Shown: positions 8,597 through 17,828, numbered from the stretch's first letter. The stretch is 64,000 nt of DNA from Bryobacteraceae bacterium (GCA_023384675.1 JAHDVK010000003.1:1-64000); one strand, 5' to 3'. The notes: generated from the letters alone by a model not told the origin. Translations and numbers: made by a program.

Positions 8597-9376
8597 ATGC
8601 GATTCCAACGTGAACTCGATGTCGCGCGCGATCTCGCCTGGCGCGCGGGCCAGCAATCCCTCCAATATATGCGCCAGGGCGTCACCGCCGAGGACAAGTC
8701 CGACGACTCCCCGGTGACCATCGCCGACCGCGATGCCGAAAAGCTCTTCGTGGCGGGGCTGACCGCCGCATTCCCCGACGACGGCCTGCTGGGAGAGGAG
8801 GGCGCCTCGAAGGAAAGTGTGGGCGGACGCCGCTGGATCATCGATCCGGTGGACGGAACCCGCGACTTCGTGCGAAAAAACCGCCTTTGGGCCAACCTGA
8901 TCGCCCTCGAGGTGGATGGCGTCGTTGAGATCGGCGTGGCGACGTTCCCCGCCCTGGATGAGGTGTACTGGGGCGTTCGCGGCCTGGGCGCGTGGCGCTG
9001 CCACGGTTCGCGCACCGAACAGTTACATCACAGCTCGATCACCGATGTCCGCAAGTCGGTGCTGTGCGTCAACCGGATGCAGGACGGGTTGATCGTTCCC
9101 TACTCGAAAAAACTGCTCGATTTCATGAGCCAGTTCTGGGCCGTGCGGAGCCTGGGCGGAGCGATGGACGCCATGTTTGTCTGCTCGGGGTCGGCCGACG
9201 TGTGGCTCGAACCCACCTGTAAGCCTTGGGACCTGGCCGTGCTGCAGGTGATCTCGCACGGCGCGGGATGCCGCTTCTTCGACTACTCCGGGAAGGACCA
9301 TATCTACGGCGACAACGCCGTGATCTGCACGCCCGCATTGGAGGGGGAGGTCCGGAAGCTGCTTGGGATCGGCTAG
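8597..9376 (+). CDS. Inositol-monophosphatase-family phosphatase (possible histidinol-phosphatase)
   Basis: 259 residues with all the metal-binding motifs of the family: GEEGA (Glu), DPVDGTRDF (two Asp) and CKPWDLAVLQV (Asp). The enzyme removes phosphate from a small phosphorylated alcohol in a Mg-dependent manner. Related bacterial proteins include SuhB, CysQ and the HisN-type histidinol phosphatase, and the sequence alone does not decide among them. The ATG at 8597 has TACAAT (8584-8589) seven bases upstream, suggesting a leaderless transcript. It overlaps the convergent epimerase gene by four bases. Confidence 0.85.
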   Translation: MRFQRELDVARDLAWRAGQQSLQYMRQGVTAEDKSDDSPVTIADRDAEKLFVAGLTAAFPDDGLLGEEGASKESVGGRRWIIDPVDGTRDFVRKNRLWANLIALEVDGVVEIGVATFPALDEVYWGVRGLGAWRCHGSRTEQLHHSSITDVRKSVLCVNRMQDGLIVPYSKKLLDFMSQFWAVRSLGGAMDAMFVCSGSADVWLEPTCKPWDLAVLQVISHGAGCRFFDYSGKDHIYGDNAVICTPALEGEVRKLLGIG

Positions 9377-10473
9377 GCTTCCCTGACCCGGAGCCCAAGC
9401 CCCGGCGCAATCGGGAGCACGAGTTTACCGTTCACCACTTTCACGCCTTCAAAGGGGTCGTTGCTGATGAGCAGGTGGCCGTCGAGGTCGGCGTAATCCA
9501 CGAGGGGCGACAAGTGCGCGGCGGCAGTGATCGCACATGAGGATGAGATCATGCAGCCGAGCATGGTCTTCAGCCCCAGCGCTCGCGCCATCTGAATCAT
9601 GCGCCAGCCCTCGAGCAGGCCGCCGCACTTGTCGATTTTGATATTCACGCCGTCGAAGTGAGGAGCAAGGCGGGGAATGTCTTCAGGGTGCAGACAGCTT
9701 TCGTCGGCAATGATGGGCACGTTCACTCGCTGGCGAATCCAGTTCATGTCCTCAAGATTGGCGGCGGGCATGGGCTGTTCCATGAATTCGATGCCTTGCT
9801 TTTCGAGCCAGAGGATCTTCTCGACCGCCTCTTCCTTGGTCTTGAAGCCTTCATTGGCGTCCACGCGGAGCGGCTTGTCCGTCACCGAACGAACGGCGCC
9901 GATGATCTCTTCGTCGTTGTCGAGCCCCACCTTGATCTTGAGCACCGGATACTCGGCGGCCTCCTCCACTTTCTTGCGGATGACCTCGGCGGTGTCGATT
10001 CCAATGGAGAACGTGGTGACCGGGGCATCGGCTGGATCCAGCCCGAAGTAGCGGTACAGGGGCACACCCAGCCGCTGCCCCACCCAATCGAGCAGGGCGA
10101 TATCGAGGGCCGCCTTGGCGGCGAAATTCGCCTCTATTTTCTCGAAAACCTCGCCCATCAGCTTGGCGAAGCGCCACGGATCGGCGGCTTCCAGCCAGGC
10201 GCGCTCGCGCTCGAGCCGCTCGATGGCCTGCGCCGCTGATTCACCGTAGCGCACGATGGGCGCGCCCTCTCCGCGTCCGGTGACGCCATCGCGCGTGTAT
10301 TCGACATGGAAAGTGTCGCGCGTGGTGGACGACGACATCACGGTAGTCCAGGTATGTTTCAAACGTAACTGGCGGGATTTGAACTCAAGCCGCGGCGGGC
10401 CGCTGCCGGGCGGCGCCGTGCAGGCGGGCAGGGCCATGACGGGCGCGGCCTTCAACAAGTCCCGGCGGTTCAT
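9373..10473 (-). CDS. Dipeptide epimerase (L-Ala-D/L-Glu epimerase type), exported
   Basis: 366-residue enolase-superfamily protein. Active-site residues match the dipeptide epimerases: KIKVG (Lys179/Lys181 pair), VDANEGF (Asp204), FMEQPM (Glu232), IADESC (Asp257) and NIKIDKCGG (Lys279). A C-terminal DLDGHLLI segment corresponds to the Asp pair that binds the dipeptide amine. The N-terminus MNRRDLLKAAP, then LPAC, looks like a Tat signal, so it may act outside the cytoplasm, unusual for this family. It overlaps the upstream NlpC/P60 gene by ATGA, so the two are co-translated and probably process peptidoglycan peptides. The start at 10473 is preferred for the RR signal and upstream GGAG. Confidence 0.85.
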   Translation of the reverse strand: MNRRDLLKAAPVMALPACTAPPGSGPPRLEFKSRQLRLKHTWTTVMSSSTTRDTFHVEYTRDGVTGRGEGAPIVRYGESAAQAIERLERERAWLEAADPWRFAKLMGEVFEKIEANFAAKAALDIALLDWVGQRLGVPLYRYFGLDPADAPVTTFSIGIDTAEVIRKKVEEAAEYPVLKIKVGLDNDEEIIGAVRSVTDKPLRVDANEGFKTKEEAVEKILWLEKQGIEFMEQPMPAANLEDMNWIRQRVNVPIIADESCLHPEDIPRLAPHFDGVNIKIDKCGGLLEGWRMIQMARALGLKTMLGCMISSSCAITAAAHLSPLVDYADLDGHLLISNDPFEGVKVVNGKLVLPIAPGLGLRVREA

Positions 10474-11351
10474 CGCCGCCATCTCCGCGCGCAGACGTAG
10501 AGCTTGTCCCAATGTTCTTCGTCAAGGCGGCTGATCTGCAGCACCGGCTTCTGATGCGTGGTGGCGTGGATGAACTCGCCGTTGCCGAGATAGAAGCCCG
10601 TGTGGCTGATCTTGTCGTATTCCGTGCCGAAGTAGATCAGGTCGCCGGGCTGCAGGGAGTCGCGGGCCACCTCGTTCATGCCATCCCAGTGCGCTTGCGG
10701 CTTGGCGTCGCGAGGGATCGAGATCCCCGCCCGGCGGCTCAGCATTTGAGTGAAGCCCGAACAATCGAAGCCGAAGGCGGAAGTGCCGCCCCACGTGTAG
10801 GGCAAGCCCAGGAATCTCCGGGCGAAGGCGGCAAGCGCGGGGAAGTCCGCGGGCGGCGCATCAAAGCGGAGATCGCCGCGCTGGATCCACGCCGACCAGC
10901 CATCGGGCAGCTTCACCTTCAGCCAGCGGTGGTTATCGTCGGGCAGTTCCTCCTCGATTTCCAGGCGAACTTCGTAGGGCAGGGTAAGCATGGGCGCGCG
11001 GCTGGTGACCGAGGGCGTAGCGTACAAATGCGCGGCCAAACTTTCGATTACAGCGGAGGGCTTTCCGGGTTCGGGATACTGTTCATCTGGTTCCAGCAGG
11101 CGAAGCCCGGCGGTCTCCACCCAACCGAAGTACTGGTCCGGCGTCTGGATCCGGGTCCACGCGCCGCGCCACTCGGGCGCCAGCACCGCGGCGGCATAGA
11201 GGGCCTGGGAGACCACGGGCGAATCGTTTGTGGCCTCGGCATACATGTTCAGGACCGGGCGGACGACGATGGCCCGTTCTGGCGGGCGCTCCGGCGTCTC
11301 CTGCGCGGGAACCAAGGTGGCGAGAACGGACATCAAAAGCCAGTAGCGCAT
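10470..11351 (-). CDS. Secreted NlpC/P60 peptidoglycan endopeptidase with SH3-like domains
   Basis: 293 residues: signal peptide (1-16), two SH3-like regions (about 28-85 and 105-165), then an NlpC/P60 domain with Cys197 (FDCSGF), His250 (SHTGFY) and His262 (IHATTH). This is the architecture of gamma-D-glutamyl-diamino-acid endopeptidases such as the Bacillus YkfC type, which release L-Ala-D-Glu from cell-wall peptides. The next gene is the epimerase acting on exactly that product, with a 4-base overlap, as in the ykf operon. This supports a peptidoglycan-recycling role. Confidence 0.9.
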   Translation of the reverse strand: MRYWLLMSVLATLVPAQETPERPPERAIVVRPVLNMYAEATNDSPVVSQALYAAAVLAPEWRGAWTRIQTPDQYFGWVETAGLRLLEPDEQYPEPGKPSAVIESLAAHLYATPSVTSRAPMLTLPYEVRLEIEEELPDDNHRWLKVKLPDGWSAWIQRGDLRFDAPPADFPALAAFARRFLGLPYTWGGTSAFGFDCSGFTQMLSRRAGISIPRDAKPQAHWDGMNEVARDSLQPGDLIYFGTEYDKISHTGFYLGNGEFIHATTHQKPVLQISRLDEEHWDKLYVCARRWRR

Positions 11352-11402
11352 TCAACCCAACGATAACGCAAGGCGGCGGGCAGGATAGAGGGCCTGACGC
11401 CG

Positions 11403-12527
11403 CTAAACGAGAATCGCGAACGCCGATTCGGTCCGCTCCACGCGGTTATATTCAGTGTCGCGTTCCACCGGTTCGCGGCCCGCTTCACGGATGAGCCGCA
11501 GGAGTTCATTGCGCCGTAAGCCCTGGCTGGTTTCGGCGCCCGCGTCGTGGTAGATCTTCTCCTCGACCACCGTGCCGTCGACGTCGTCGGCGCCGAATCG
11601 CTGGGCGATCTGAGCGATTTTCGGCGTCATCATGATCCAATAGGCTTTGATGTGCGGAATGTTGTCGAGCATCAAGCGGGCGACGGCGATGTTCTTGAGG
11701 TCCATGAAGCCGGTGGTGCGGGCGACATGTTCGAGCGGCGTGTTGTCGGGGTGGAAGGCGAGCGGGATGTAGGTGACGAAGCCGCTGGTCTCATCCTGCA
11801 GCTCGCGCAGCCGCACGAGGTGGTCCACGCGGTCCTCTTCGTTCTCGATGTGGCCGTAGAGCATCGTGCAGTTCGATTTAATGCCCATTTTGTGGGCGAT
11901 GCGGGCGACTTCGAGCCATTCCGAGCCGTCGATTTTGTGATCGCAGATGATGCGCCGGACGCGCTCGGTGAAGATTTCGGCGCCGCCGCCGGGCATGGAA
12001 TCGAGGCCCGCTTCGCGGAACCGGCGCAGGACTTCGGGGATGGGCGTCTTGAAGCGCTTGGCGAAATAGGCGATCTCCACCATGGTGAAGGCCTTCAGGT
12101 GGACCTTGGGGAATCGCTGCTTGAGTCCGCGGAGCATTTCCGCATACCAGTCGATGTCGAGTTCGGGGTGCAGTCCGCCGACGATGTGGAACTCGGTGAC
12201 CGCCTCGGAGTAGCCTTCGCCGGCGCGATGCCACACTTCATCGAGCGACATGGTGTAGGCCTTGGGGTCCTTCGATTTCTTGCCGAAGGCGCAGAGTTTG
12301 CAGGCCGCCACGCAAACGTCGGTGGGGTTGAGGTGCCGGTTGACGTTGAAGTACGTCACGTTGCCGTGGAGGCGCTCGCGGACGAGGTTGGCCAGGTAGC
12401 CGGCGCCGAGCAGGTCGTTTGTTCTGTAGAGGTTGAGGCCGTCTTCGGGCGACAGGCGCTGCTGCGCACGCACTTTTTCCAGAATCGGCTCGAGCCTCTG
12501 GTCCTCAAAGCTTGGCGACAATTGCAT
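11403..12527 (-). CDS. mqnE: Aminofutalosine synthase MqnE (radical SAM)
   Basis: 374 residues. It carries the radical-SAM cluster motif CVAACKLC (CX3CX2C) near residue 75, with the following AFGKKSKDPKAYTM, EFHIVGGLHPELD and SMPGGGAEIF segments typical of the MqnE/MqnC/CofH group. MqnE joins the product of MqnA with SAM to form aminofutalosine in the futalosine pathway of menaquinone biosynthesis. The start at 12527 is the first ATG that keeps the usual family length. The gene lies eight bases downstream of a UbiA prenyltransferase gene, which fits a menaquinone operon. Confidence 0.9.
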   Translation of the reverse strand: MQLSPSFEDQRLEPILEKVRAQQRLSPEDGLNLYRTNDLLGAGYLANLVRERLHGNVTYFNVNRHLNPTDVCVAACKLCAFGKKSKDPKAYTMSLDEVWHRAGEGYSEAVTEFHIVGGLHPELDIDWYAEMLRGLKQRFPKVHLKAFTMVEIAYFAKRFKTPIPEVLRRFREAGLDSMPGGGAEIFTERVRRIICDHKIDGSEWLEVARIAHKMGIKSNCTMLYGHIENEEDRVDHLVRLRELQDETSGFVTYIPLAFHPDNTPLEHVARTTGFMDLKNIAVARLMLDNIPHIKAYWIMMTPKIAQIAQRFGADDVDGTVVEEKIYHDAGAETSQGLRRNELLRLIREAGREPVERDTEYNRVERTESAFAILV

Positions 12528-12535
12528 CCTTCGTC

Positions 12536-13447
12536 CTACCTCCCCAAGAACACATCCACGGCCCAGAAACCGAAAAATAGCACACTCACCCAACCGTTTA
12601 GCGTGAAAAAGGCGGCATCGACCCTTGAAAGGTCATCAGCGCGGACTAAACGGTGTTCATAGACGAGCAATCCGGCCACGACGCCGATGCCCACGGCGGC
12701 CACCGCGCCCAACTCGAATTGTGCCGCCAGCGCCACCAGGCAGAGCACCATCAGGACGTGGAAGATCCGCGCCGCCCGCAGCGCGCCGGCCACACCCAGG
12801 CGCGCCGGCAGGCTGAACAATCCCGCCGCCCGGTCGAACCCGACGTCCTGGCAGGAGTAGATCACGTCAAAACCGGCGGTCCAGAACAGGACCGCGGCGG
12901 TGAGCCACACGATGCGCGCGTCCAGCGACGCCGTCATTGCGATCCAGGCCGCCGCCGGGGCGATGCCGAGCGCGAGACCCAGCACGAGATGCGAGAGCGA
13001 CGTAAAGCGCTTCGTCCATGAATAGAACAGCACGACGCCCAACGCCACGGGCGAGAGCGCGAGGCAGAGCGGGTTCAACATCGCCGCCGCCAGTACAAAA
13101 AGGGCCGAAGCCGCGGCGGTGAAACCCCAGGCGAAAGCCTTCGATAAATGGCCGGCGGGGATGTGGCGCATCTTCGTGCGCGGGTTTTGCGCGTCGATGG
13201 CGGCGTCGAGCACCCGGTTGAAGGACATCGCCGCCGAACGTGCGGCCACCATCGCCACGATAATCCAGCCGAGCCTCCCGGCGAGGCCTTCCGCCGCGAA
13301 GCCCTGCGCGCGCCACGCCAGCAGCGCGCCGGTCAACGCAAACGGCAACGCGAACACGGAATGCTCGATCTTGATCATTTCAAGCGTCAGCACGAACTTA
13401 CGCCACGGGCCGGGGCGTGCAACTGCCGTTGAAGTGATCGTCTGCAT
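12536..13447 (-). CDS. mqnP: UbiA-family prenyltransferase for menaquinone (MqnP-like)
   Basis: 303-residue polytopic membrane protein with the two Asp-rich motifs of UbiA enzymes: NRVLDAAIDAQNPRTKMR (first, about residue 62) and DVIYSCQDVGFD (second, about residue 180). It transfers a polyprenyl chain to an aromatic precursor. Its tight link to mqnE suggests the futalosine-pathway prenyltransferase rather than UbiA of ubiquinone synthesis. Starts at 13471 and 13489 are possible; 13447 leaves a short divergent gap to the DUF192 gene. Confidence 0.85.
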   Translation of the reverse strand: MQTITSTAVARPGPWRKFVLTLEMIKIEHSVFALPFALTGALLAWRAQGFAAEGLAGRLGWIIVAMVAARSAAMSFNRVLDAAIDAQNPRTKMRHIPAGHLSKAFAWGFTAAASALFVLAAAMLNPLCLALSPVALGVVLFYSWTKRFTSLSHLVLGLALGIAPAAAWIAMTASLDARIVWLTAAVLFWTAGFDVIYSCQDVGFDRAAGLFSLPARLGVAGALRAARIFHVLMVLCLVALAAQFELGAVAAVGIGVVAGLLVYEHRLVRADDLSRVDAAFFTLNGWVSVLFFGFWAVDVFLGR

Positions 13448-13479
13448 CGGGGAATCGATACCAGCTACCATTTTATTGG

Positions 13480-13935
13480 ATGCCAGCACTACGACTTCTG
13501 GGTCTTCTTGCCTGCCTGTGGCTGACGGGCTGCTCGGGCGAAAGGCCCACGCGCGCTTCGGACCTGAACGTGAAGACCGTCACGCTGCCGGGCGGCGAGC
13601 AGATCCGCGCGCAGATGATGACGCACCCCACCGACCTGATGCGCGGGATGAAGTTTCGCGACTCGCTGCCGGAGGACGAAGGGATGCTGTTCATCCACGC
13701 CCAGGAGGATTTCTACCGCTTCTGGATGTACGAGGTGAAGGTCCCGCTGGACATGATCTGGCTGGACCGGAACCGGACCATCGTCCAGATCGTGCACAAC
13801 TGCCCGCCCTGCCCGGGCCCGGAGGCGGTGTGCCCGACCTACGGCGGCGCATTCAAAGCGCAATATGTGCTTGAACTCGCAGGCGGCGTGGCGAAAAAGA
13901 AGAATCTGAAGCCGGGCATGACACTGACTTTCTGA
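13480..13935 (+). CDS. DUF192-family exported protein
   Basis: 151 residues. The N-terminus MPALRLLGLLACLWLTGC is a lipoprotein signal with a cysteine at residue 18 (LTGC lipobox). The rest is a DUF192 domain with the family's TRGLM-like segment (DLMRGMKFRDSLPEDEGMLF), FWMYEVKVPLDMIWLD and the closing KPGMTLTF. The function of DUF192 is not established. It lies six bases upstream of larB and is divergent from mqnP. Confidence 0.85.
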   Translation: MPALRLLGLLACLWLTGCSGERPTRASDLNVKTVTLPGGEQIRAQMMTHPTDLMRGMKFRDSLPEDEGMLFIHAQEDFYRFWMYEVKVPLDMIWLDRNRTIVQIVHNCPPCPGPEAVCPTYGGAFKAQYVLELAGGVAKKKNLKPGMTLTF

Positions 13936-13941
13936 CTCACC

Positions 13942-14688
13942 ATGGATCGCGACCAACTGAAGACCCTGCTTGAACAGGTGCGTGAAGGCGCCGTCGAGGT
14001 GGACGCCGCTCTCGACCGGCTCAGGCACATGCCGTTCGAGAACATCGGCTATGCCAACATCGACCATCACCGCGCCATTCGCGTGGGCATGCCCGAAGTG
14101 ATCTTCGGGATGGGCAAAACGCCGGAGGAGATCACGGGCATCGCCACGCGGCTGCTCGAGCGCTCCGCCAACGTCCTCGCAACGCGCGTTGCGCCCGAGG
14201 CCTACGAGCTTTTACGGCGACAGGCGCCGGAGGCCGAATACTTCCCGCGTTCCGGCGCGGTCCGCGTGTGGCGCGACCGCACGCCGCGCGGCAAGGGCCT
14301 GCTCGCGGTGGTTTGCGCGGGCACCACCGACCTGCCCGTGGCCGAAGAGGCCGCCGTCACCGCCGAGATCATGGGCAACGAGGTGAAACAGATCACCGAC
14401 GTGGGTGTGGCGGGCATCCACCGCCTGTTCGGCCACATGGACGTGATCCATCAGGCGCGCGTGATCGTGGTGTGCGCGGGGATGGAGGGCGCGCTGCCGA
14501 GCGCGGTCGGAGGGCTGGTGTCGTGTCCGGTCGTCGCCGTGCCCACCAGCGTCGGTTATGGCGCGAGCTTCAACGGTCTCGCCGCGCTGCTGGGCATGTT
14601 GAATTCGTGCGCGTCGAACGTGTCGGTGGTGAACATCGACAACGGCTTCGGCGGCGGCTATGTGGCGAGCCTGATCAATCGCGCTTAG
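13942..14688 (+). CDS. larB: Nickel-pincer cofactor biosynthesis protein LarB
   Basis: 248 residues: an N-terminal helical segment, then a PurE-like domain with the LarB motifs [40 protein letters not shown] and [17 protein letters not shown]. LarB carboxylates and hydrolyses nicotinic acid adenine dinucleotide in the first step to the nickel-pincer cofactor of lactate racemase and related enzymes. No larC, larE or lactate racemase gene is visible in the window, so partners must lie elsewhere. It follows the DUF192 gene by six bases. Confidence 0.88.
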   Translation: MDRDQLKTLLEQVREGAVEVDAALDRLRHMPFENIGYANIDHHRAIRVGMPEVIFGMGKTPEEITGIATRLLERSANVLATRVAPEAYELLRRQAPEAEYFPRSGAVRVWRDRTPRGKGLLAVVCAGTTDLPVAEEAAVTAEIMGNEVKQITDVGVAGIHRLFGHMDVIHQARVIVVCAGMEGALPSAVGGLVSCPVVAVPTSVGYGASFNGLAALLGMLNSCASNVSVVNIDNGFGGGYVASLINRA

Positions 14689-14776
14689 GAAAGGATCCGC
14701 GTGGAACCGCCTTTGACGGACCCGCGAATTCCTGCGGACACGTTTCAGGCGAGTCCGCCGGTGGCATAATCCATAC

Positions 14777-15406
14777 ATGCGCCTTGCTGCCGCCTTCGTC
14801 CTGCTCGCCCTGCCGCTGGCCGCCCAAACGCCCCGTCCCGACGGGCTGTACGCCACGCTCGCCACGTCTGAGGGGCCGATTACCGTGCAGTTGTATGAGA
14901 ACGATGCGCCCGCCACCGTGCGTAACTTCCTGGGCCTCGCCCTGGGCGGCGTCCGCTGGACCGATCCGAAGACGAAGCGCGCCTCTACCCGGCCGCTCTA
15001 CCCTGGCACGATCTTCCACCGCGTCATTCCCGGCTTCATGATCCAGGGCGGCGACCCCACCGGCACTGGCGAAGGCGAGACCGCCTACATCCCCGATGAA
15101 TGGCCCGCGCAATACAAGTTCGACGCCCCTGGCAGGCTGGCCATGGCCCATTCCGGGCCCGGCACGTCGTCTTGCCAGTTCTTCATTACCGACGGACCCG
15201 GCACTCACCTGGACGGGAAGTTCGGCGTGTTCGGCCAGGTCGTGGACGGCCAGGACGTGGTGGCCCGCATCGCCCGCGTGCCGCGCAACGGCGAAAACCG
15301 GCCTAATTCGCCGGTCACTCTGCAGTCGGTAACTGTCGAGCGCTGGGCCGGCGGCAAGGCCGTACCGGTAAAGAAATTGCCGCCCGCGCCCAGAAAGGGC
15401 CGGTGA
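14777..15406 (+). CDS. Secreted cyclophilin-type peptidyl-prolyl isomerase
   Basis: 209 residues with a signal peptide (MRLAAAFVLLALPLAAQ). The cyclophilin core is intact: FHRVIPGFMIQGGDPTGTG (active-site Arg and Phe), AMAHSGPGTSSCQFFIT and HLDGKFGVFGQVVDG. A basic Pro-rich tail closes the protein. It acts on prolyl bonds of exported proteins in the periplasm. CATAAT (14765-14770) ends six bases before the ATG, another possible leaderless start. It is convergent with the histidine-kinase-like gene, with a 6-bp gap. Confidence 0.9.
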   Translation: MRLAAAFVLLALPLAAQTPRPDGLYATLATSEGPITVQLYENDAPATVRNFLGLALGGVRWTDPKTKRASTRPLYPGTIFHRVIPGFMIQGGDPTGTGEGETAYIPDEWPAQYKFDAPGRLAMAHSGPGTSSCQFFITDGPGTHLDGKFGVFGQVVDGQDVVARIARVPRNGENRPNSPVTLQSVTVERWAGGKAVPVKKLPPAPRKGR

Positions 15407-15412
15407 GCTTGC

Positions 15413-16060
15413 TCATCCCGCGCCGCTGGGCAGCGAGATGCGGAACTCGGCTCCGGAGCGGTCCGAACGGTTGCCCGCACGCACCTCGCCGCCCTGCCCG
15501 CGTACGATTGTGTCCACGATATGAAGACCGAGGCCGAACTGATTGCTGCGTGTAGAAAAATTGGCCTGGAACAGCCGGTCGAGGATCTCGGGCGGGATGC
15601 CGGGGCCTTCGTCCGCCACCCGGATCTCCGCCTTTTCTCCATGGTCCGAAACCCGAACGGTAATATTGCCGCCGCCCGGCATCGCCTGCGCGGCATTCAG
15701 GAAGAGGTTCATGAAGACGCGCTCCCATTCCGAGTCGGGCCCCTTCAGCTTCAGGCCGGGCTCGAACTCCCGCAGCACGCTTACGTTGGGCCGGCCCATC
15801 AGCACGGTGAGGTCGCGGACAAAATCGGCGGCGCGCTCCACTACTATGGCGAGGTCCACGGGAGCATAGTGTTCGTCGGCGAAGCCGTCCACAAGGCGGC
15901 GGCCGCGCTCCACGCTCCGGGAGATCGCTGCCGCCAGCGGGGCCGCGCAAGCCTCGTCGCTCAGCAATTCGGCAGCCTCCGCGATCGTCTCGAAGACGTT
16001 GTTCAGATCGTGAGCCAGCCCGGCCACGTCCCGGCCACGTTCACTGGTTCGCCACATCAT
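15413..16060 (-). CDS. Small soluble histidine-kinase-like ATPase
   Basis: 215 residues with an H-box-like segment LAHDLNNVFETIAEAAELL near the N-terminus, then N-box NLFLNAAQAMPGGG, G1 VADEGPGIP, an F-box-like LFQANFST and G2 FGLGLHIV. It is thus a complete NtrB-like catalytic core, but with no sensor domain, membrane segment or receiver. GGAGG five bases before the ATG at 16060 sets the start; a GTG at 16081 overlapping the aroA stop (GTGA) is the alternative. It is the third gene of the operon hypothetical-aroA-kinase, and its partner is not visible. Confidence 0.78.
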   Translation of the reverse strand: MMWRTSERGRDVAGLAHDLNNVFETIAEAAELLSDEACAAPLAAAISRSVERGRRLVDGFADEHYAPVDLAIVVERAADFVRDLTVLMGRPNVSVLREFEPGLKLKGPDSEWERVFMNLFLNAAQAMPGGGNITVRVSDHGEKAEIRVADEGPGIPPEILDRLFQANFSTRSNQFGLGLHIVDTIVRGQGGEVRAGNRSDRSGAEFRISLPSGAG

Positions 16061-16077
16061 GCGGTCCTCCAGGCGGC

Positions 16078-17358
16078 TCACCCCCGAACCTGAGCCAGTG
16101 TATCCCAAAACTCGGGGAAGGACACGGAGGCGGCCTCCGCATTCTCGATAGTGACGGGCGCATCGGCGCGCAGCGCCGCCACCGCGCAGGCCATCGCGAT
16201 GCGGTGGTCGCCGCACGAATCCACTTGCGCGCCGCGCAGCCGCTGGCCGCCCGCCACGCGGAAGCCATCATCGAAGGTTTCCACCTCGGCGCCCATGTTG
16301 CGCAAATTCGCGGCTACGGTTTCGATGCGGTCGGTTTCCTTCACGCGAAGCTCGCCAGCGTCTTTCACCAGCAGGCCCTGCTCACTGCACGCGCCCAGCG
16401 CGGCCAGCACGGGGATCTCGTCGATCAAGGCGGCCGCCCACTTGCCTTCGATCACGCCACCTTTCAGCTTCGAGCCGCGCACCAGCAGGTCGCCCACCGG
16501 CTCGCCATTGCGCATCGCCAGATCGAGGATCTTCACCTCGACGCCCATGCCCATCAGGAAATCGATCAGCGTGGCTCGCGTCGGGTTCAGTCCCACTCCT
16601 TGCAGGATGAGATTCGATCCTTCGACAATTGCCGCCGCCACCAGAAAGAACGCAGCCGAGCTTAAGTCCCCCGGCACGGTCAACTCGCGCGCCCGGAGCT
16701 TCGCGCGGCCATGCACGCTCACCCCATCCGCGAAGCGCTCGACCTCCGCGCCAAACTCCCTTAACGCCACTTCGGTATGGTCGCGCGTCGGCGCAGGCTC
16801 GCGCACCGTGGTGACGCCTTCGGCAAACAGGCCCGCAAACAGCACGCAGCTCTTCACCTGCGCACTCGCCACCGGCATCGCGTAGTCCACCGGGCGCAGC
16901 GCGCCGCCGGTGATCTCGATCGGGGGGAACTTGCCGTCGCGCGCGCTGAGCACCGCGCCCATCTGCGCCAGCGGCGTCATGATTCGCTGCATCGGCCGCC
17001 GCGACAGCGATTCGTCGCCAATCAGGCGCGACGTGAAGCTCTGCCCCGCCAGGAGCCCCGACAACATGCGAATGGTGGAACCGGAGTTGCCTGCGTCCAA
17101 ATCGCCTGCGGGCGCGGCCCACTCCAGCCCGCGGCCTTCGATTGTCACCTCGCGATCCGCCACCTCCACCCGGGCGCCCAGCGCCTCCACGCAGCGCAGC
17201 GTGGAATGGCAATCGGCGCCCGAGGAATAGTTGCCAATCTTCGACACGCCCTCGGCCGCGGCTGCCAACATGGCGTACCGGTGCGAAATCGACTTATCGC
17301 CCGGCAGGCGCACGGTTCCTTCCAGTGGCCCCGCCGCCGGAGCTACAACTTGCTGCAT
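16078..17358 (-). CDS. aroA: 3-phosphoshikimate 1-carboxyvinyltransferase (EPSP synthase)
   Basis: 426 residues, the standard length. Motifs include LPGDKSISHRYAMLAA (Lys and Ser binding shikimate-3-phosphate), LDAGNSGSTIRMLSG, RRPMQRIMTPLAQMGA, the KSCVLFAGL segment, and ESDR-like KETDRIE plus DHRIAMACAVA near the C-terminus. It transfers enolpyruvyl from PEP to shikimate-3-phosphate in aromatic amino acid synthesis. It lies 10 bases after a small exported protein gene and just before the kinase-like gene. Confidence 0.95.
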   Translation of the reverse strand: MQQVVAPAAGPLEGTVRLPGDKSISHRYAMLAAAAEGVSKIGNYSSGADCHSTLRCVEALGARVEVADREVTIEGRGLEWAAPAGDLDAGNSGSTIRMLSGLLAGQSFTSRLIGDESLSRRPMQRIMTPLAQMGAVLSARDGKFPPIEITGGALRPVDYAMPVASAQVKSCVLFAGLFAEGVTTVREPAPTRDHTEVALREFGAEVERFADGVSVHGRAKLRARELTVPGDLSSAAFFLVAAAIVEGSNLILQGVGLNPTRATLIDFLMGMGVEVKILDLAMRNGEPVGDLLVRGSKLKGGVIEGKWAAALIDEIPVLAALGACSEQGLLVKDAGELRVKETDRIETVAANLRNMGAEVETFDDGFRVAGGQRLRGAQVDSCGDHRIAMACAVAALRADAPVTIENAEAASVSFPEFWDTLAQVRG

Positions 17359-17368
17359 GGTTCGTCCT

Positions 17369-17764
17369 CTACTCGATTCTGTATGGCCCCGCCCGGTTCA
17401 GGCGAAGATCTCTGCCCGAGGCGTCCTTCGCTTCCAGCCGGACTTCGATCGCGCGCGCCGGGAAGGGCGTCTCGAAGGAGAACAAAGCGTCCTCGCCCGG
17501 CTCGACATTGTCTTCATCCAGCGGCGCCTCGCGCGTCTCCAAAGGCTGCTTTCCGGGCGCCAGCACATGCACGATCAGCGTGACGCCCTCGGCGCGCCGC
17601 TGGCCCACATTCTTCACGCGCCCATCGATCTGAATTACGTCCGCCGCATGGCGGGCCTTCAATTCCACTACTGTGAGTTCGGCAGGGCGGCGGCGCTCCT
17701 GGGCCGGCGCCGCGAGCGCCAGCGCCAGGGCAAGCATCCACGGCAATCCCGGCCTGATCCACAT
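17369..17764 (-). CDS. Small exported protein with an FxLYD-like beta domain
   Basis: 131 residues: signal peptide (MWIRPGLPWMLALALALAAP), then a single beta-rich domain containing IQIDGRVKNVGQRRAEGVTL and FSFETPFPARAIEVRLEA. This resembles the FxLYD/DUF3426-type accessory domains; the match is by pattern only. GGAG three bases before the ATG at 17764 supports the start, although the frame is open further upstream. It is the first gene of the aroA operon. The function is unknown. Confidence 0.65.
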   Translation of the reverse strand: MWIRPGLPWMLALALALAAPAQERRRPAELTVVELKARHAADVIQIDGRVKNVGQRRAEGVTLIVHVLAPGKQPLETREAPLDEDNVEPGEDALFSFETPFPARAIEVRLEAKDASGRDLRLNRAGPYRIE

Positions 17765-17828
17765 AGACTCCAGTGTACCCGGCCCGCCGCTTGCGCCGCC
17801 CCCCGTTCGGGCCTCAGAATGAAATGCC

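Noticed and set aside
11547-12662. 371-codon plus-strand frame opposite mqnE
   Set aside because: High GC opens antisense frames; the composition is valine- and glycine-rich noise, and mqnE motifs are clear on the other strand.
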